Origin: Lasioglossum baleicum
Lineage: Eukaryota; Arthropoda; Insecta; Hymenoptera; Halictidae
Reading direction: 5' to 3'
Assembly (NCBI RefSeq): GCF_051020765.1
Contig: NC_134943.1
Coordinates: 2,232,001 to 2,296,000, forward strand
DNA: 64,000 nucleotides
The notes beneath the pieces were generated by a model. It was not told the origin of the DNA. It worked only from the letters and a program-made list of their open reading frames with translations, and made no database searches. Shown piece by piece: positions 1 to 12,300 of this stretch (the stretch's first letter is position 1; every line of letters starts with the position of its first letter). Both the position numbers and the translations under genes were made by a program.

Positions 1-523
1 CCTCGATTCGCAAACACGTGATTACATTAATACCCAAGGTCGTTCCCTATCTGCGATCGCTCGACGGACACGAATTTCATCTTTCTTTTTTGTTCATCCT
101 CCTCAACCAAGCCAATGTTATCCAGCCTACGTTGCCGTTCGTCCAATTTTTCTTTCGTCTCTTCTTTGTCTTTTTCTTTTAGTCATCGAATCGCGATTTT
201 CTTCAATACGTGTGTGTATGCGTGTGTCTGTGACCGATTTCGAGGCGTTCGTTACCGGATATCCGTTCAACGAGATCTTAGACCCGCGCAGGTACAACGT
301 GGCAAAGAGATTGATCCTTCTCGTTCTTCTCGCATTCAACAAGGTCGTCAGAGTTGAATTCTAGCTGTTCGAACTGTACGTCGCGAACTTGTGCTCGCGT
401 TCTCGATACATCGGTCTACGCGTCTCATCGTGTACACGCGTGCATACACACGCGCATGTGTAAAGTCAAATTGTACGCGCGTGTATGCATACGTTGAAAC
501 AAGTTTAGCGTTTTAAAATAACA

Positions 524-549
524 ATATATATATATATACATAATATATA

Positions 550-586
<37 letters not shown>
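524..586. repeat. (TA)n microsatellite
   Basis: Almost pure alternating TA over about 60 bp with one small break. Confidence 0.9.
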
Positions 587-588
<2 letters not shown>

Positions 589-635
589 TACCGTGTAGTA
601 TAAATTATGTGTACGTATCATGATGTATCGTTATC

Positions 636-693
636 AATATTATTATTATTATTATTATTATTCATATTATTGTTATTAATATTATTATTATTA
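636..693. repeat. imperfect (ATT)n microsatellite
   Basis: A run of ATT/TTA trinucleotides, pure at 638-663, then interrupted. Confidence 0.85.
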
Positions 694-1592
694 GTGTTGT
701 CGTTTATCATTATAAATTAGTTATTAGTATTAATTGATTTTTCATATAATATAATAGTGTTTTATATCATCAATAATTAGCAAGCCATACGAGCTTGTTA
801 AAGGAGAGGAATTTATAGCACACCCCATCTTCAACTTATGTCAATTAACGATGTATTAGTTTCTTGAATGTGTGTGGCTGTGTGTGTGTATGTATAAGTT
901 AGATTACAATAGTGCTGGCGTGATTCGTGTAGCACGAGTGTATGTATGCGTGCATGTGTGTATGTTTGTTAATTGTGTGCGAGCAGACAACGAATTCATG
1001 AACGAATAAAATAACGATCATCTGTTCGTTTTGCCACGGGCATGTTAACTCTTTAATGCTTTATCGTCTGAAACTTGCGATGAAACTCTCTGTTTTCGAG
1101 CCATCAAAGTTCTTTCGTAATAATCTCCCCGGAAACAAAGCTAATGGTGTTTTAATTTCACTTCGCCATTTGCGAAGTTTCCAAACGGTTCGATTATGAA
1201 ATTGAGAAAATGAAGGGTACATTAATAGACGGTGTTCTTTGAGGGAAACTCTCGTGAATTTCAGCGAGTTCTCTGGTAACTTCTCCAAGTTCTTATTCGA
1301 GGAATTAGTTAGATATTCAGCTAATTTGGCGATGTTATTGTGTAATGATTTTATAAAAATTTAAAAGGTGTTACATTGTTTTAGAATTAACTCTTGTGAA
1401 TTCATTCGATCAAAATTGAATTACAATGGATCTTCTAAAAGAATTAAAAAGAACAGAATACTGGAAATACGATTTGTAAAGAAATTCAAGTTTCGCATAT
1501 ATAGCATTAGGTCAATCACCTCGCAGCAATCGAACAGCCTCTACGCAAGGAAAAGGGTTGCCTGGCCCTGATATATGAGTACATTGTATATA

Positions 1593-1700
1593 CGCGTATA
1601 TGTGTATATACAAATATATAGATAAATATATGAATATACATACATATACACGCATACACGTGTGTACGAATATATTTGTGTGCTTATGTATATATTTTCG
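1593..1700. repeat. TA/CATA-rich simple sequence
   Basis: An alternating purine/pyrimidine low-complexity tract (atatac, atacat, gtgtat units). It gives rise to spurious Tyr/Ile-rich open frames on the minus strand. Confidence 0.7.
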
Positions 1701-4700
1701 TGTGTAGCAATTATTATATTCATTTAAATAGCGTACAAAGCGTATAGTCGAATAAGAGAGGATCGAAACTGTCCTTTTAACAAATTTATCGACCAGTGAG
1801 CCATTCGATAGGGTATCATCAAGAAACATATTGTGCCAAATTTCGTCTCTATATCTTCTTTCGTTCCTATGTGAAAATGCTGAAAAAATCAAGAATATGC
1901 CACACATACAGATACATACTCTCAATTCGCCTCGGATTTTTAAGTTAAAAATTCTGGTTATAGAAGAACTGAAACCTCAGAAAAATTGGAAAAATGCAAA
2001 TTTCGCGTTGAAATTGAAGAGTGTTATCATTTATATTTTTACAGTACATGAATTTTTCCAGATTTAGAAAAAGAAAAATAAAAACTGTTCGCTGCTTAAT
2101 GTTCGATGCGAAATCTGTATTTCTTCGAAGCTGTTTAATTTTATACAACCATGATTTTCAACTTACAAATTTCAAACAAATGTCCGACTTATTCAGAATT
2201 TTCGTATATGATTAAGGTTAGGTAAAATAGGTCACAAACTGATTTTTTAATTTTACTCCATAAAACTACCCTCGTCGAGATATAGGATTAATATTTCATG
2301 CAACATGTTTTTTCTCGATGCCCTGCGGAATGGCTGACGATTTGATCTGGTTCGAAGACACTTTCAATTCCCTCAAAAAGTGCTATACTCTTCATGATAA
2401 TTTTTAGTCGCGTCATTATCTGCGTCAGACTAGAGGCGGTCCTTCCCATTCCCCGTCCCTCGAAGTAGTAATTCATTTTTCCGTTTCTGTTTAATTCACC
2501 TAAATCATAATAATTTACTAAGTGTCTAGTTCCTTTTAATCAATACATGTATATATTGATAATGTATGCATACATACATATATACATATATTCATTTCTG
2601 TGAATATTCATTTATATTATATTTCAATATTTATAGTATTTATATTTATATATTTATATATTTATATACTTCTTCTTCAATAATTCATATTTAAATATTT
2701 ATATAGAATAGTTGTTGGTACTTTGGTTGATTATTTCTGCTAGATCAGAGTTTTTCCTCTCCGTTCCATCGCTCGCCTACGCTAGTTTTCTACCGTACGC
2801 AATGTAGTTGGTTTCGTTTATTTTTTTTTTGTTCATTTAATAACCCCCATTTATCCCCCTACAGCTCTCTTTCTCTCTCTCTCCATCGCTGTCCCATTAT
2901 TTATCTGGCTTCTGTCCGCGATCGTCACTCGCATCGAAACTACGTGATTCGACCGGGCACCGCTCGTTAAATGTCTGAATGTTTTATTTATCATGCTAAG
3001 AAAATGTACTCGATTACCGGGGCGAGCACTATCCGCCGCTGCTCGGTCACTATCATCGGTGACAGCGGTAGGCAAAAGTTCTGTGATCTCGTACCAGTAC
3101 AAGTGCGACATGCATTATTTGCTCGGTTTGCATCTGTTTGCTCTAGATATGGGATCTCGCGGTTCTTCGAGATCTGTATTGCACGAGTAAGCAATGTCAA
3201 CAAAAAAGAGAAACAAACAAGGAACAATATACTCTTAAAAATATCAGCTACTCAATGGCAGAGGACTAGATTACAACGCTTACAGCTGTAAGTACAAGAA
3301 TACCGAACTTGTTAGTACAAGTTGATGGTAATTTTGAGAAACAGACGTTCAAATCAAGTGAAACCGATTATTATAATTCGACTAGAACTCAAATGATTTC
3401 TGTAAATGTTTAAGTACTTTGTTCGATCTCGCTACTTCGAGAATCTAAACGTTAAATCGTTATCGCCGCGTCTGGTTAATAGAAGCAGCGATAAGAAATA
3501 AATAAATATATTTAAAAAAAAAATGACTAGACGTAGACTAGCTAAGTAGAATTACAGGAAAGCACATGTGTGCATTGAACCGGTCCCAGATGATCATCTT
3601 CTTCCGCGCGAAGAAGGATCTTACCAATGTCGCCGCCATTTTCGCCTCCTTCCTACTCCCGTGTTCATTTGTTTGGATAATCACAGCCTAATTGACATTT
3701 CTCGGGCGATGCGTGTCTGATCAATTAAAACGTGAACGATTGGATTATGGGTTCATCGAGCCGCGCAGGGATCGAGAAGCGAAACAGGGCCCTCGATCCC
3801 TTTCTATCGATCACGAAGCGTTGCGATCTGCTTTGAATGAGAATCCCTCGTTAGAAAAGAAACTACGGCCGGAATATCGCACGCTGCTTGACGCTTGTCA
3901 TGACTAATGGGAGGTTGATTATCGTGATCGTAATAATATAATCGAGGAGATGGCGATGGCGATGCGGGTAATAATTAATAATACAAGTTCTATACATTGG
4001 AAAACGAGCGCTGTGACGTGGACGACCGGACTCTTCAAGATAACTTCGCTTTGACACGGCACTGACGATTCTTTTTAAATGTCGTATATAAAAAAAGAAT
4101 TATATAAGTAATATATATAAGAATATATATAAGTAAGAAGAACCGCGCGCGCGATAACCCACGAATGTCGGTTCGGCACTGATTCCATGTTGTCACATGT
4201 GTACGTATATTTGTGTGAGTGTCAACCGTGCGCGAGCGCGCTCAATTCTGTACGTGTTCCTTTTTGTTTAATGCAGGTAGAACGTGTTCTCCTTGTTCAT
4301 ACGTAGCCTCGGTTATTTTTTTTTTTTTAGAAATTTTTAGACGTTGCGTAAGACGAGCACCCTGTATATGTGATTGACAAGTTAGCGTTAGGAGAGACTG
4401 CGAAATACTGCGTCGTCGGATGCGGCCTTGGCCCGAAGACCGTCCGACCTTGGAGACAATCCTAATGACGCCCGTTCTCTATATCGATTATTAACAGCAA
4501 TCGCGCGTTCCTAGATCCTAAAGCTGCGAGAATTCTACTAGAGTCAACGGTTTACTTCGTGTCCCGAAAAATGAAAGCCAGCGAAGTTCGTCCGCGAACT
4601 GAATTCGTTTTCCCGCGGGTCCGAAGAGGTGTATTGTCTCTTCAAGTTCTCCGGACTGAGATACTGTTAATAGTTAACTTTTCAACGATGATCCCGCCGA

Positions 4701-6254
4701 CGATATACCGTCGCCGCACCGTTGTGTCAGGAACTAAGAGTGTTCTTCAGTGATTATTGGAAGGTCACCCGTCTCGAACGTTTACAATTATTAAACTAGG
4801 ACTTAACGTGTCATCGGAATGATAATCTGAACGAGAGACAACAGGCTCTCGGCTAGGCTTCACGAATGGTTAGACCTCGGTATCGTACTAGGACTAGCTT
4901 CTAGAAGATGATGGGGCCATCGTTTGATACTGTTCACATTTGGCAGTATGATTCGAGAATAAAGGATAAGGGCGTAGAAAGGGTTAGTGGGGATGGGGAG
5001 ATAGGGGACGCGAATAGGACGATGAAGATAGCGAATACCGTTCCTAGTAAACAATCCGATTTCGTCTGAACATTCGAGAGCATGGAAGCGTGCATCGTAC
5101 TCGTTTTCTGTTATTTCGTACTGAGTTCAGCTCTGGACATCCGATGTTTTAGCATCAGCCTCTTCGTTCTCGCCGTGTGACTGCAGGCGAAGTCGCTTTA
5201 CTGACTCCTAATTTTTATCCTCTAATTAATTGTCTAACTAGTGTACTAGGTTATTATAGTGGAGAGCGTTGTAACGGTGATTCAAACTCGTCACTTCTGA
5301 TCGTCGAGCGTTCAATGAGCCCGTGTTCTTGTACGACATCTGCAATCAGAAAAGTTTTATTCGTATTAGTTCATCAGTTCGAAATTATGTGTCTCGGAAA
5401 TTTGTCAATACGTTTCTGTCAATTTTTATATTATATATCTTGGATTACAGTAAGTCACACATCTGTTCACATACTGCTGAAATTAAAATTTAGTGAAGAA
5501 TTATTATATGACAACGTATATTTATTTTCCTTTTGTTTCAATATTCTTTTGAGATGCATTTCTATTTCTTCTTTTCTCTTAGAGTATTTCTTATAGTATT
5601 TCTAGAATATTTCTAGTGAGAATAGAAATGTTTTATACAGAATTTGGTTAAACAATTATGAACAAATCTATGAGTCACTGTAGGGTTTCATTATGATCGC
5701 AAAGGACGTATGACTGAAATATCTCTGGTGAAATATTTTTGATCGTTCATAAAAATGTATAATCATCCGCAATACAGTTAGAGATTTCTGAATCTAGCAT
5801 AGATTTTTCCAATAAACCGATTAAGATTTCTGTGTATAAGATTATAGCAGATGCAATAATAATTTGTTTGGTTTCCTTAAATCAAACCCGAAAAGAGTAT
5901 AACGAGTACTTCTCATTGTTTAAAAATGAAGTTTGTGTCTGCGAAATATTTGAGAGGCTATTTGAAGTGAAGTGAACGAAATATATCAGACATATTTTCT
6001 GACGAAAAGATTATACAATATTAAAAGATATTAGTGAATAACATAAGTTTCAACATTTTTATAATTGTTATATTATATCAAGCTTTTGATCTAGAATTAT
6101 TAACTAGTTAGACACTTCTAATTGATAATCCAGTCTATTTTTAATGTTACATGTAGTGTATGAAACTAATGTTAAAATAAGAATTGTTGAGACGTACTCT
6201 GTAAGTTATGATGTACGGTGCATATCGTCCAGTTTCTCTAAGCTAGGACTTTGG

Positions 6255-6382
6255 TTAGTATGGTCGGCTTGCGTCCTTGGGCCTCTTTAACTGGACTTTT
6301 AAACGTTTCATCCCTATCTGGAAGCCATTCATTGCTTGAATTGCCTGCTGCGCGCTCGTTGGATTGTCGTACGACACGAAAC
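6255..6382 (-). CDS. bru3: bru3 terminal coding exon: end of RRM3 and C-terminus
   Basis: The acceptor ttcttccag is followed by 128 coding bases that complete the split Gly, read FVSYDNPTSAQQAIQAMNG, FQIGMKRLKVQLK, then RPKDASRPY, and stop at TAA (6255-6257 on the plus strand). This is the second half of RRM3 (end of RNP1, helix 2, strand 4) plus the invariant short tail; almost all CELF3-6 proteins end RPKDxxRPY. The exon continues downstream as 3' UTR of unknown length. Confidence 0.96.
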
Positions 6383-9300
6383 CTGGAAGAACCGAATGAT
6401 AAAACTGATAATAGACACCAGAAGGGAACGTTGAGTTAATTTTCGAAAACATCTGAAATACAATGACACATTTATTTCGTAAGAACAGTCGATAGTATAT
6501 AAATCTGATGCAATATGACGTTTCAATGAATTCTTCATTAGATAGTCTTTCGTTAATCCATACATTAGAAACCAAAGTAATTTTAAAGCCTCAGATTCGT
6601 TGCATAAATCAGTATCATGAAATTATTAAGTACTTTTATGATATTTTTGGAAGAACTATTTTTTTGGATAATTATAGTCAACGAATAGTTAGCTACCTGG
6701 TTGCAACCCCCATAAGGGTGAAACCAGCTCATTATACCACTACACACACACACACACACACAGAGATTAGTAGTACACAAATATAACTGAAACATTAGAA
6801 ATGTTGTAAAAGTAAAGAAAATTAAACAATATGTTTCTATGAGTTCATTAATACAAGTTTATGGTACGAGAAATAGAGTTTCGATTTGTTTAAACTGCAA
6901 ATTTTGCACGATTTTGAAAACTTGAATTGTTGTTTGAATTATTGAAATACAAATATTCGTAGGGAGAGAAAAATACTTCTGTAAAAGCAATTTCAAAGTT
7001 GTGTCCAAAATGATTCAAGTTACTAATTATATTTTCTATAATCATTATCGATGAAGGTAGTTTAATTAGGATCTATTCCAAAATTCGATTTTTCTTGCCA
7101 TGGTCGAATTGCAATGTGAAAATATAGCGAGCGGTTCAATTAAAATTGAAATTGTTTCTTTTCAGATTAACCCTTTGTATTCTTATGTGAATTTTAACGT
7201 GACATTTTTAAATTGTCAGTTTAATGCATTACATTTTGTATGTAATAATTTCTTTTCATACAGTCATTGGCCTAAAAATTTGGACCAACCACAAATTTCA
7301 TCATTCTTGGTGTTTTTAGTAAAATCTTCAGACCTGAACAAAATTCGATTGCAAGTTTTCAATTTTATTATATGATAATAATATGTATACGTAAATATAA
7401 TTTTAAGTTCAGTCTTTTCCATTTTACAAAAAGCACGAAAAAAAGTAGAAAATTGTGAGTGGTCCTAATTTTTTGTCCAAGGGCTGTCACTAACAATACA
7501 CACGTAGCAGTCTGTTGAAGTACATTTTGAGTAAAACACTGAAAGTAACAAGGAATTGTTGGGAAGAAAATTGGAAAAAAATTCGTAGCCCAATGGGTTA
7601 ACGAATTGGGGGTTTATCGGTCGATGAAAATGAGAAGGCGAGTGCTATACATGGCGGACGGTGTGTCGAGCTATCGAAAGGGTACTCAGTAGCTAACCAG
7701 TGATTTAGATTAGTCGATACGCCGGGCAGGAATAAAAAGTTCCCTACGATGGGATCTCGGTATTATCAAAGTTTCGTCTCGGAACGGGCGAAAGTGAGAG
7801 GGAACGAAAAGGTGTACGATAACGAAGCTTTTAACAACAGGAGCGCCGCTGAAAGGTCATCAGGGCCATCCCCAGTTTAAGCCAATTTTGACCATTAGCC
7901 CCGATCCAATTTTAGTTTTGCCATCATGGCGGCCTACTGCCTGACCAATCGCGGCTGTTCATCGTTCAACGGCCACCGCTTTTACTCAGAGTTCGTAAAT
8001 TACGTTTACCAGGCAACTGAAAGAGACTTTAACTCTTGTTCGATGGAAAACATTTCTTTTGCGCGCAGGTTTTTTTTCCTCGTGTCCGGTCAGGGCTCCG
8101 TTATTGAGTTTCGAGAAATTAATTTGGAGCATTGTAACGCGGACTCTAACGTGTGCGCACCACGCGAATTACATTCCCGCGGACACGGCAGCGAATTATT
8201 TCGGTTACAATGCTCAAAGTATTCTCGTTCCCTCCGTTTCCATCCTCGTCAAAGAATTTTTTCCGCGAGCTGATCAGAGCCGATTATCAAGTGCACGTTA
8301 CAAACGAAGAATAGGCATGGACTGCACTCTTTTTTGCTCATCAGCGCAGGCGATAATGATACGCGCGAGAGGACATATTATAAAACTGAAATATAACGAC
8401 GCGCGTTCTACATTATAAAACTTGATGAAATGAAATGCCTATAAATATAATTCGTATGATAAAACTGCGTTCAGTTGGTGATGGGCATTCATGGGCGTTC
8501 AGTTGGTGATCCTTCTCAATTAATCTCGATTCCGGCTGAACTTCACAATTGCCCCCCTCCCCCAAGCTTCTGATACCTATTATACACCATTCTATTCGTT
8601 TCGATGCATTGAATATGAATATGATTTTCGTTTTTAGCGGAAATTACAAATTCTCCAGATATTCGCAGAAAATTTTCTTACTAGTACATTGAATTCGGCC
8701 CATAAGTACCTAGGTAATTATGAGTTAATTATTAACTATTAAGGTATTGTAAGTTAATCAGTATTTCACTTTCATTAAAGAAAATTCCTGTACTCATTGG
8801 AAACGTCTGGAGTTTATTCAAAACCCGTGTACTGGCGTCACCAGTCACCACAATAGATGATTTAAAAAAAATAATGGACACGATAAAACAATGCATAGGA
8901 AGTATGCCGGAAAGGGCGCATGCTGTAAAAGCAAAGATTGGAAACACAAATTATTAAGTATCTACGTAATATAGTGCGTACGTTGGTAGTTGATAAAAAT
9001 TATTATTAAATTTCGTTCTGGCCTTTTAATTCTACCGCGAAGAATTTGGAAAATTATTAGTAACCCTAAGTTTTAGCTGGGGACTACATTATAACTCGGC
9101 CTATCCTGATCGATAATTGCCCTCAATCGTTCCGCATATATTAATCCGAATAATTTACGATTAAACAAAGAACATTAATTTATAACTAGGAATCTAAATA
9201 ATATATGCAAATGAAATATAGAAATAAACAAAATTAATTAACTTTCAAACACACACATAGGTACGTACACAATAATATTACATACACTATACTAAATATA

Positions 9301-12300
9301 AATGACAAAACATTAATACATTTAAAATAAATACTTCTTTCCGTTTTCCTAATTTCAGTGTTTACCTAATCTTATGTTATCCACTGTCCGAATTTGGTTT
9401 TAGCCATAACCGCATATTTGACACAGATCTACAAAATGTATATTTTAAATTTTCAATGTAGATCCACATAAAAAAGTTGTAAACAACGATTTTAATATTT
9501 TGTCTGTAATTGGTCCAGACAAATCACAATTTTTTCAAAAATTTTTATTCACGGGTTGTAATAAACAAATTGCTCTAACTCCTCGAAAAAATCCAAGTCG
9601 TATGGTTAAGAAAGTTATTGTACTTTTAAAAGAATCCGAATATTACTGTGATTCACTGTAAGTATGTGATTACAGAATTGTTTGAAATTCGTGAGGAAGA
9701 ATCGGATCCCATCACTAGTGCTCTTTACGATGGCCCTTCAGCGAACGACTACCGGTAGAACAATATTAACTATGCTAGTTGTTAGCGAATAGCCTACGGA
9801 TGTGCGCGGCCGTACAATCAGCCGCGTCCAATGTTCGTGAATTTGTCCCGTGTGCGATTAATCAAAGCGGACCGCGTTTTTAGAATCCTTTTCGCTGCGG
9901 TCTACTTCGATGTATCAAAAAAGGCTTCCCGGATTCATTTCAGTCCGGTTGAATGGGCATTCGCGTTAAATAGGGACTTTGTGCATGCAAGATTCCGAAT
10001 GCAACACTAAATGTTTGCATGTCCGTTGGCACATTGACAATTTCTAGGGAAATGTGATATCAAGTTCAAATGATTATTGCGTTTGGAATAATTATGGAAA
10101 CATCACATGGTAAACGCTGTATTAATATTTCCAAAATTAAAATTTACATTTTGGACACGGTGCAACGAAATCCTTTTAAAATCGAGGATAATAAATATGG
10201 TGTCCTTGATAAGTGTCCAAGTTTATTCGTATTTTTAGATTTCTCATGATTAGACTACGGATTTCATGCATTTATTACGAAAATGAAACGCAAATTAAAA
10301 AATGAATTTAAGAATAATCAATATATTACTTTCAACTTACTGAAATTATTGAAAGAAGAAGATATTTCGATTTCTTATCCGAGTCTATAGTGACAATTTT
10401 AAACACACGTTTTATAGATTTGTGTCGATTACATACACGCTGATAATTTAATTAAAATCAATCAACATTTAAAGTTGATCACATTTACGGGCGATATTGA
10501 AATGTTTGTTGTTCATACCATCGTTAACCGGTTTCGATGAAATTTCCAGCGTGTGTATAATCGACTCAGATCTACAAAACGTATTGTATGAATTTTCAAT
10601 ATAGGAGCACATAATAAACTTGTGAAAGCCAACATTTAGAATTATCTCTGCAATTTTTCCAACTTTTGTAATCCTTCCAATATGTTAAAAAATTCCAAAT
10701 CGTTTGAACACATTTAAAAAAAGTTATTCCGCTTGTCCAAAGACATTTCCAAGGTTCTAGCCCAGAAGGCTTAATATAATATCTCTTAATTGGTTTCCAG
10801 CAAGCAGCTGCTGCTGTCTCCTACCTTTAGATTTCAAGATCGTTTGAGTTTACCTGTCCAACGGCCTTACGTGTCTCTCTTCAGGCCACGATTGATCTGT
10901 ATCGCGGGAATGACACACTTACCGAAACATTTACTCTGGTTGGTGGCCCGGTCGATGAAAACCTTCGAGGATATGACGTGGCCAAAAGGGACGAACGTCT
11001 GCATGAGCTCAGTGTCCCCAAACTCTTGAGGCAGGTGATAGATGAACAGGTTGCAGCCCTCGGGTCCTGAGAGAGAGCATCCTACCATATAAATCAGAGC
11101 ACATCTAAACATCTAAACTTGAAGTATAATACTCAAGTTAGAATGTTAGTTCTGGATGAGTTTCGTCCTTTGCAATAATGATTCCGACGCGTTTAGGAGA
11201 GCCGCCTCGCGTCAGCGAGGATACACAGATTTGCTCTCCCTCCGTGTAACTTTTTCTTTGAATGCGTTTTTTGATGAAAATGAAGGTGTAGATTTCGGTG
11301 TTCGTTTTTCGATGACAATCTGATTTCTCTCTCGTCGCACAGAAATCATAAGGGATGATAGCAGACAGCGGTATATATATATATTTTTTGATAATGAATC
11401 GCAATGATAGGCTGATTTGAAAGGATTAGAGTTCCAACAAAACGTGAAACGGGATACTGAAAGAATGACTGGGTGGGGGACTGAAATGAGAGAAGAACAC
11501 AGAGACGGGAAGAAATGATGATCAAGATAGAACAGTTGGAGAAACAATGAAATAACAGGTTGACGGGACGAAAGAAGTATGAAAATGCCGACGAAGAGAG
11601 TAATGATTAGAGTGTCACGGCGATATCCGTCACGACAATGAGACTTTTCGCGGCTCAAATAACGTTGAGTATTTATACTTTCAAATATACAAACACACAA
11701 CACTGGGATTCACAACACAATGGCGAGCGAGGTGAGGGGTTTTCAAATGAATGCATATGGATATGAGGGGTACAGTGATAATAGTGATGATACTGATTAC
11801 GATAGTGCGACACTTTACATGAGTTCGTCGTCAGACATATTAATCCGTCGTCATGTTTTTGCCAGGCTTCTTTTCGCCAAAGCTTCGTGTGATCAAAATC
11901 AGGCTCTGCGTGGAAATTCGATAGTAAATGATAGAAAACCTATCGCAATACCTGAGATTTCGATATTGGCATTAAAAATTTCGGTTCGGAAACCCGAAAA
12001 TCTGACATTCGTGTCTCTGAACGATATAAATTTTCGGGTTCCCGGCCCGAACCCGGGGAAAATACCCGACCCGACCCGAAACCGAATTTCCGGCTACCCG
12101 CCCATCCCTAATATTTGCATGGGCATAATGCTCCTCGTTGTTAATTGGGGTGTTCTCGCGGAGGCTTTGGTAGCGTAATACTTTGTCTTCCTGCTCGATT
12201 CACCGGCGAAAATTTATTTTCATTTTCGTTCGGACTCCCGTAATTATTATCCACTTCATTAACGGACGATCCGTTGCGTCCATTAAATTTCGTTAAAGTT

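Larger units (their letters stand above)
1..6254 (-). other. 3' UTR and downstream flank of bru3, no further gene recognised
   Basis: This stretch follows the bru3 stop codon on the minus strand, so its high-coordinate part must be 3' UTR. The cleavage site cannot be fixed. AATAAA-type hexamers occur on the minus strand near 5350 and at 5521-5526, and others follow lower down, so a UTR of 0.7 kb or more is possible. The stretch is AT-rich with GT-rich runs on the plus strand (about 860-970), TA microsatellites and a more CpG-rich part at about 3560-5100. None of its open frames shows a domain or codon pattern I recognise. Confidence 0.45.
6383..10922 (-). other. bru3: bru3 intron between the two RRM3 exons (4540 nt)
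   Basis: Donor GTAAGT and acceptor ttcttccag on the minus strand. Inside are a (CA)n repeat (6742-6762), a decayed hAT-MITE-like copy (10251-10387) and a pair of diverged direct repeats (about 9420-9630 and 10563-10740). A CpG-richer stretch at 7600-8400 holds open frames that I do not believe are genes. The rest is AT-rich with nothing recognised. Confidence 0.85.

Noticed and set aside
1512..1925. 137-codon minus-strand frame rich in Tyr/Ile
   Set aside because: Coded by TA/CATA simple sequence; not a gene.
5177..5596. 139-codon plus-strand frame
   Set aside because: Ser/Leu/Phe-rich translation of AT-rich DNA next to the bru3 3' UTR; no domain or signal peptide logic.
7926..8273. 115-codon plus-strand open frame in a CpG-richer part of an intron
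   Set aside because: No recognisable motif and overlapping frames of similar length on the same strand; composition, not coding, explains it.
11720..12178. 152-codon plus-strand open frame starting MASEVRGFQMNAYGYEG
   Set aside because: No domain or known family; its second half runs through a CCCGAA/TTCGGG repeat patch, and it lies in a bru3 intron. Probably chance.
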